A DNA stretch of 20,505 nucleotides from Methanobacteriota archaeon. GTDB taxonomy: Archaea > Thermoplasmatota > Poseidoniia > MGIII > CG-Epi1. The position numbers and the translations under genes are program-made. The notes beneath the pieces were generated by a model. That model was given only the letters and a program-made list of their open reading frames with translations, was not told the DNA's origin and searched no databases. Shown here one piece after another: positions 15,485 to 20,505 of the stretch. The stretch is taken from assembly GCA_014240055.1 (NCBI GenBank), contig JAAZXP010000005.1, positions 22,999 to 43,503 of the forward strand. The letters are read 5' to 3'. Each line of letters begins with the position of its first letter. The first letter of the stretch is position 1.

Positions 15485-18400
15485 ATGAACATACGTATAT
15501 CTTCGATAACGTTAGCCCTCCTATTGATTCTCAATAGCGTCGTTTTAGCAGAGACAACAACACAGTATAAAGTGGATGGAAACGATAGCGATACTGCAAT
15601 ATTATATCTAGAAAAAGATATAGTTAATGATGAGACTAAAATCGAATTTCCAAATGCAGAAGTATTGAGCGCATCATATGCCGTCTCTGGTGGAGCTGAC
15701 CAAGATGGAAATTATCCAGAAGATATATCTATTACAATCAGCGGAAACACATGGAAATATAGCGGAGAAGGATATGGAGCATTAGGATATCAAGAATCAT
15801 TTTCTAGCGGTGCTGCCTCAAGTGCTGCTATTTTTTCGGATTCCAGTGGTGGAGAAACTACGGTTGAAATGTATCTACCAGTTAATGCTACAATAACTGA
15901 TGCCGAAGTAACATTAGAAGGCTTAACCAAAGGAAATGGAGACTTAGATGACTACCGATTAGTTTCTGAAAATACAAATGAAGGATCACACAGTCTTTCA
16001 CCTAGCATATTGAAGGATGGAAGTGACCAGTTTATTGTCTGGCTAGACAATGGTGATTTAGAGGATAAAGACACCTATTACAGTGTGCTTTTCAATTCTG
16101 GTGATAATAGTGGTTGGGATACTCCTACTAGTTTAACACCTCAAGACTCGCTATACAGTTATGAGTCTCCATTAATTGTAGGAAATAGCGATTTCTTATT
16201 GGCTGGATGGTTATACTCAGGGACTCTTCAGTACACTTACTCTACTAATGGAGGAAATACATGGAGTACGATTGATGATTTTGATTATGATTATTATATT
16301 TATTTCTATGATTTTGAGTTGGACGATAATGGCAATTTCCATTTAGTTTGGAGCTCATATACATCTGATGGTTCAGAATCTGATTATCGTGTATTTCATT
16401 CATATTCTGATGACAATGGAGCAAGTTGGTCAGCTGAAACTGAAGTGTCAGATTCTAGTCTTGCTAGCTCAAATACATCTCCTAAAGTCTCTTTCACGAG
16501 TGATGATGTCTATGTCGGTTGGATTGGAGCTACTGCGTCTAATGCCGTAGCATTTTTTGCATCTTCTAGTGATGGAGGCGATTCTTTCAATACGCCAAAT
16601 CAAATAAGTAATTCTGGGGATGCAGGGTCAGTTGATATTTCATCAGATTCTAGCAGCAATGTAATATTTTCATGGACTGAAAGAGATAGTGACTCTGGAA
16701 GTGCAAGTGTAAAAGCTAGGAGTTCTTCAAATTCTGGCTCTACATTTAATACAGAAATCACCCTCACTGGAGCTGAGGATGTAACTGTAGACTCAAATTT
16801 GCATTCAGGAACAGATGGATCTAGTAACTATTTTGTTACTTGGACGAGACAAGACAGCTCGGATTATTATGATGTAATGGTGGCAAGGTCCGCAAATGCA
16901 GGAACTACATGGAACAGCGGTGTTGAGGTTGATGGTTATGATGACGAAAGTCAGCGAGTGTATTCTTCAATAAGTGTAGATGCCAGTGGCTTGATTGTTT
17001 CATGGATAGACCTTTACGATGGTGATGGAGCTTCTTCAGATCCGGACATATTCGGATCTAAAAGTAATGATGATGGAAGTACCTGGTCAGATCCAGTTGA
17101 AGTGGGCTCCGAACAATACTATGAAGGCGACTCTTCAGCTATAGCACTGTCACATTCTGGAAGTTATATTTATGCAGTATATGTTGATACTGGAGACGCC
17201 GATCCAAACGGAGATTCGAATGGCAATGATGCAATGAATAACGATGGAGATATATTCTTCAAAAGGTCCTCAGACGATGGCGAAAGTTGGAGTGATGCAA
17301 TAGTTATTTCTAAGGGAGAGGATGATGGAAGAAGTTATGAAACTTTTGATTATCCATCTTACTATTATTCATATTATTCCCCAGATGTCGCTTCATCTGG
17401 CAACTATGTATATGTTATATGGTCTGATTACAGTTATGATGATGCCCAATACCAAATAAAGTTCGCAAGTTCTTCAAATTCTGGCTCAAGTTGGAATGAC
17501 CCTATTATACTAAGCACTTCTGACTCTACTACTGATTCTTTAGCTCCTGCTATTGTGGCAGAGGGGAATAATGTCTATACAGCCTGGAGAGATACTGTAA
17601 GCTCCGGAACAACTATCACTTATGATATTGTTGTTAAATCATCAGACAACAATGGAGACACTTGGAGTTCCCAAACCTCAATTAGTGGCGATGGAACGAA
17701 TTACATTCCTGAAATGGATTATACTAATGATCGTTTACATGTTACATGGCATGCTTATGCTAAAAATGGCGGTTCTAGCTATTCCATTGAATATGCATAC
17801 TCTGATGATTCGGGAGACTCATGGGATGCAAAGACTGCCTACGTCTCGGGATCATCTGGAGACTTCAGCTGGTTCCCAGATGTAGCAGTGGATGAAGATA
17901 ATATTTATCTGGTTTGGCAAGATGATGGTAATTTCGATGGAGATAGTGGTTTTGATTTTGATATTGTAGCTATGTATTCCGATGACAATGGCGATACTTG
18001 GAATGATCCTTCATTAATAGTAGATAGTGATTCTCAGTTTAGTAATGCCTATACTTTGCCGTCAATCGTCAGTGATAACGGGTATGTTTATGTGTCTTAT
18101 CAGGAATATGATGGCAGTCAATATGAATATCGTTTTCTTTTAAGTCAAAATTATGGAGAAACTTGGTCTGAAACATTTCCAGTTACTGATGGCCATGCAG
18201 TTAATTATGTAAAAATGGGTATGGCAATAGATGACAAAACATATTTTGCATATTATGATAATGCAGATATGTTCTCTGAAGATGATATTGATTATGATAT
18301 TATATTGCGAGCTACTCTCGAAGAAGGCTATCCGACGAATCCCACCATCAATCTAGATAGTGCAGGGAATGACTGGGAATGGGCTGGAGAATTCAATTCA

Positions 18401-20505
18401 GATAATTCACCTATCGTATGGGATAGTAATGGCGAAAACGGTGCCTTAAAATCATTTAGAGCCGCAATAGAAGATGGAATTGCATATGCAATAGACAATG
18501 AAGAAACGTATGTTGATGAGTATGGTGTTGAAATGGCTACGCTAATATTTACAGTAACTAGTGATAGTGATGGAAGAGTGGGGCTAAGCAACTTAAAAAT
18601 AGAATATGATTTAGAGTTAAAAGTACAATCTAATAATTTGAAAAATAGACTTAATACTCTAGTTGATTCTGATTCTAATGAAGATACTGTCGAAACTAAG
18701 TTTTCAGTTTCAAGTAGTACAAATGGTAAGGTTATTCTAAGTAATTTGGAAATCATAACGGCAGAAGCTGATCTTGAGATTACACAAATGGACTTCAGTA
18801 ATAGCAGTCCTAAAGAGGGAAGTAGTGTAGTAATTACTGCATACGTAAAGAACTCAGGCCAAGGTGAAGCCTCAGTTGATTTAACTTTCTGGTACGATAC
18901 AGACAATGAAATAGGAAGTAGTTCTGTAAGTGGGATAGATAGTGGTGAAACTGAAACTGTTAGCATTACTTGGCATGATCTTCCAGCTGGAAGCCACGAA
19001 GTAACTGTATCAATTGTCGGGTCAGTTCCTGCAGATAGTTCACAAGGAAGCGAGGATACGGCATCACAGACAATTACAGTTCAAGAAGCAAATCCTATAA
19101 TAGTTTCATCATTTGAGTTTGATGAAATTCCAGTTGAAAATACAGATGTAGATTGGACACTCACAGTTGAAAACGAAGGTGACAAATATGGTAATATTGT
19201 AGTTTATCTTTATGCAAATGAAGAAGATGAGGACAATATAGTATATGAATCTCCTAGCACAAGAATCGATCCTGGTGTAAGTAGAGAGTTCGGTCAAACT
19301 TGGACCGCAGATAAAGATGTAAATCTGTTCTTTTTGAAAGTGGTAGATATAGATACTGGAGAAATTGTAAATGGAGATGGTGATGGTGAGGAAGTCATAG
19401 TAAATATACAAAAACTACCTTTGTTCACAGTTACAAACGTGGAATGGCTCGATGCTCCTGATGGAAACTTAATCACTTCTTTCAGTGATGGTACTGTGGC
19501 TTATGCCAAAGTATATATTATGAATGAAGGGACTTTTGATGTAACTGCTTCTGTAGATTTAAGTTTAACAAAAGCTGGTAAAAGATTAGTTCCAAGCCCA
19601 AATTATGGTGCTAATATTGCATTCCCAGGAGAGATGGAAACCGTACTGATGATCAATGGTGAATATCCACGCGTGGATTTCAATTCAGGCGGTGAGCCTG
19701 GTTTCACAGGAGCTTGGTCATTAGAACTGGAAATAAATGATATTTTCGCAGTGAATAGTAATGAACAAATTTGGGATTCAGAAGAGCTCATATTTACAGA
19801 TACAGATAGCAAAGTAATTATTTCACAGCCCCCAAACCTAGCATTATCTCAGTTTACTACTAATGACCAAAGTATCAAGGAAGGTCAAGCAGTTGTTTTC
19901 ACAATAGTAGTGACAAATGATGGGGAGGCTGAGGCATCAGGTAGAGTACAAATTAAACAAGGTAATACCGTCCTGGGCAATGTCGATTTTGTAGTTCCTG
20001 GTTATGATTCTACACAAGTAACATATGAATATTCAGTACCTGGCTCCTATGATGGAGCATTAAATCTCAAAGCTCAAATTGATTCGAATTCCGTGTACCC
20101 TCCAGGTGGTCCTAGTGACACAATAGACGATGACTTCCAATCTTTGACACTAGAGGTTGAAGGAACAGTCAACGTAAGACCTGCAGATTCATCAGATGGA
20201 ACTGGAAGTATGCTTGTACCAGCAATAGCCATGTTTGTATTATTGGCTGGATTCGGAGGTATATATTTCATGTATAAACGAAGCCAAAATAAGTTACACG
20301 GCGAAGAATCAGATGCATTTGGAATGCCTGATCAAGGAGCTATGCCTCCAGAGACTCCGGCAGCAGCGCCTCCGCAACCTATGGCTCCACCTCCAGCAGC
20401 AGCGCCTCCGCAACCTATGGCTCCACCTCCGGCAGCAGCACCTCCTCAACCTGTGGCACCTCCTCCGGCAGAAGCACCACCACAACCTGTGGCACCTCCT
20501 CCGGC
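15485..20505 (+). CDS. giant surface protein: Asp-box propeller, CARDB-like domains, membrane span, Pro-rich tail (3' end missing)
   Basis: The frame is open for 1673 codons and runs off the window. A signal peptide (1-22, ending VVLA-E) is followed by a propeller region with twelve Asp-box (SxDxGxTW-like) motifs. They start near residues 253, 308, 361, 414, 469, 527, 595, 663, 720, 773, 832 and 887, each about 53-68 residues apart (examples SDDNGASW, SDDNGDTW, SNDDGSTW). This suggests two six-bladed, sialidase-like propellers; I see no FRIP motif or catalytic set, so binding rather than hydrolysis is likely. Beta domains at about 1000-1090 precede about four CARDB-like Ig domains (from about 1095, 1203, 1310 and 1450; for example VVITAYVKNSGQGEASV, VVFTIVVTNDGEAEASG). 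A span at about 1577-1597 precedes YKRSQNK and a Pro/Ala/Gln-rich cytoplasmic tail. I saw no cysteine. Confidence 0.85.
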   Translation, partial: MNIRISSITLALLLILNSVVLAETTTQYKVDGNDSDTAILYLEKDIVNDETKIEFPNAEVLSASYAVSGGADQDGNYPEDISITISGNTWKYSGEGYGALGYQESFSSGAASSAAIFSDSSGGETTVEMYLPVNATITDAEVTLEGLTKGNGDLDDYRLVSENTNEGSHSLSPSILKDGSDQFIVWLDNGDLEDKDTYYSVLFNSGDNSGWDTPTSLTPQDSLYSYESPLIVGNSDFLLAGWLYSGTLQYTYSTNGGNTWSTIDDFDYDYYIYFYDFELDDNGNFHLVWSSYTSDGSESDYRVFHSYSDDNGASWSAETEVSDSSLASSNTSPKVSFTSDDVYVGWIGATASNAVAFFASSSDGGDSFNTPNQISNSGDAGSVDISSDSSSNVIFSWTERDSDSGSASVKARSSSNSGSTFNTEITLTGAEDVTVDSNLHSGTDGSSNYFVTWTRQDSSDYYDVMVARSANAGTTWNSGVEVDGYDDESQRVYSSISVDASGLIVSWIDLYDGDGASSDPDIFGSKSNDDGSTWSDPVEVGSEQYYEGDSSAIALSHSGSYIYAVYVDTGDADPNGDSNGNDAMNNDGDIFFKRSSDDGESWSDAIVISKGEDDGRSYETFDYPSYYYSYYSPDVASSGNYVYVIWSDYSYDDAQYQIKFASSSNSGSSWNDPIILSTSDSTTDSLAPAIVAEGNNVYTAWRDTVSSGTTITYDIVVKSSDNNGDTWSSQTSISGDGTNYIPEMDYTNDRLHVTWHAYAKNGGSSYSIEYAYSDDSGDSWDAKTAYVSGSSGDFSWFPDVAVDEDNIYLVWQDDGNFDGDSGFDFDIVAMYSDDNGDTWNDPSLIVDSDSQFSNAYTLPSIVSDNGYVYVSYQEYDGSQYEYRFLLSQNYGETWSETFPVTDGHAVNYVKMGMAIDDKTYFAYYDNADMFSEDDIDYDIILRATLEEGYPTNPTINLDSAGNDWEWAGEFNSDNSPIVWDSNGENGALKSFRAAIEDGIAYAIDNEETYVDEYGVEMATLIFTVTSDSDGRVGLSNLKIEYDLELKVQSNNLKNRLNTLVDSDSNEDTVETKFSVSSSTNGKVILSNLEIITAEADLEITQMDFSNSSPKEGSSVVITAYVKNSGQGEASVDLTFWYDTDNEIGSSSVSGIDSGETETVSITWHDLPAGSHEVTVSIVGSVPADSSQGSEDTASQTITVQEANPIIVSSFEFDEIPVENTDVDWTLTVENEGDKYGNIVVYLYANEEDEDNIVYESPSTRIDPGVSREFGQTWTADKDVNLFFLKVVDIDTGEIVNGDGDGEEVIVNIQKLPLFTVTNVEWLDAPDGNLITSFSDGTVAYAKVYIMNEGTFDVTASVDLSLTKAGKRLVPSPNYGANIAFPGEMETVLMINGEYPRVDFNSGGEPGFTGAWSLELEINDIFAVNSNEQIWDSEELIFTDTDSKVIISQPPNLALSQFTTNDQSIKEGQAVVFTIVVTNDGEAEASGRVQIKQGNTVLGNVDFVVPGYDSTQVTYEYSVPGSYDGALNLKAQIDSNSVYPPGGPSDTIDDDFQSLTLEVEGTVNVRPADSSDGTGSMLVPAIAMFVLLAGFGGIYFMYKRSQNKLHGEESDAFGMPDQGAMPPETPAAAPPQPMAPPPAAAPPQPMAPPPAAAPPQPVAPPPAEAPPQPVAPPP
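20360..20503 (+). repeat. four tandem 36-bp repeats encoding a 12-residue Pro-rich unit
   Basis: The in-frame units are 20360-20395, 20396-20431, 20432-20467 and 20468-20503. They encode AAAPPQPMAPPP twice, then AAAPPQPVAPPP and AEAPPQPVAPPP. Units 1 and 2 differ only at the last base; units 3 and 4 have more synonymous changes. The array continues past the window edge, so the copy number is unknown. It forms the cytoplasmic tail of the Asp-box surface protein, probably an extended polyproline-like segment. Confidence 0.92.

Noticed and set aside
16241..18169. Active sialidase
   Set aside because: Asp-boxes are structural and occur in many proteins; I found no FRIP motif or convincing catalytic residues.
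18328..18966. A 212-codon open frame on the minus strand
   Set aside because: It lies antisense inside the Asp-box surface protein gene. Its Ser/Leu/Thr-rich product is what Asp/Ser-rich coding gives when read backwards. There is no start context or recognisable domain.
20360..20503. CRISPR array or DNA-level satellite
   Set aside because: The units are contiguous without spacers and keep the reading frame; they are protein repeats.
1..20505. Mobile element, prophage, defence system or recent transfer
   Set aside because: There is no transposase, integrase, terminal repeats, att-like duplication at the tRNA, or sharp change in base use. The gene content is housekeeping plus surface proteins.

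Overview
The window is compact, A+T-rich chromosome from an archaeon. The support is an archaeal-type SRP54, a tRNA-Trp gene with an anticodon-loop intron that carries a box C/D guide RNA, a CDP-alcohol phosphatidyltransferase of the archaeal lipid type, a Fap7-like adenylate kinase, a stand-alone AlaX editing protein, a DUF5611-like protein, and TATA boxes about 24-30 nt upstream of start codons. DUF5611, the low GC and the very large secreted Ig, beta-helix and propeller proteins point to Thermoplasmatota, most likely a marine Poseidoniia (Marine Group II/III) relative. The lineage is an inference; no search was run.

Layout. Positions 1-2917 (+) hold a tightly overlapping run: the 3' end of purD, a CaCA-family cation exchanger and the bifunctional NAD(P)HX repair enzyme nnr, each joined to the next by an ATGA overlap. 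Converging on it (2914-6355, -) are an unrecognised acidic protein, ribulose-phosphate 3-epimerase and a secreted thioredoxin-fold/Ig-repeat protein. tRNA-Trp (6397-6568, +) and a small membrane protein (6621-6896, +) follow. Then comes a minus-strand housekeeping block (6897-9733): SRP54, DUF5611, Fap7-like kinase and CDP-alcohol phosphatidyltransferase, the last three joined by TAATG overlaps.

The right half is dominated by two giant surface proteins on the + strand. The first (9822-14675) is a secreted right-handed beta-helix protein with one membrane span and a sizeable cytoplasmic region. The second (15485 to the window end, incomplete) has twelve regularly spaced Asp-box repeats, about four CARDB-like domains, one membrane span and a Pro-rich cytoplasmic tail of 36-bp tandem repeats. 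A minus-strand alaX lies between them.

How the parts relate. SRP54 would target the exported proteins. The thioredoxin-like surface protein could act on the cysteines of the beta-helix protein (inference). The tRNA-Trp intron looks able to guide 2'-O-methylation of its own pre-tRNA at positions 34 and 39. There are no insertion sequences, CRISPR arrays or phage genes, and there is no gene-free stretch longer than 300 bases. The longest gap between genes is about 80 bases and holds divergent promoters.
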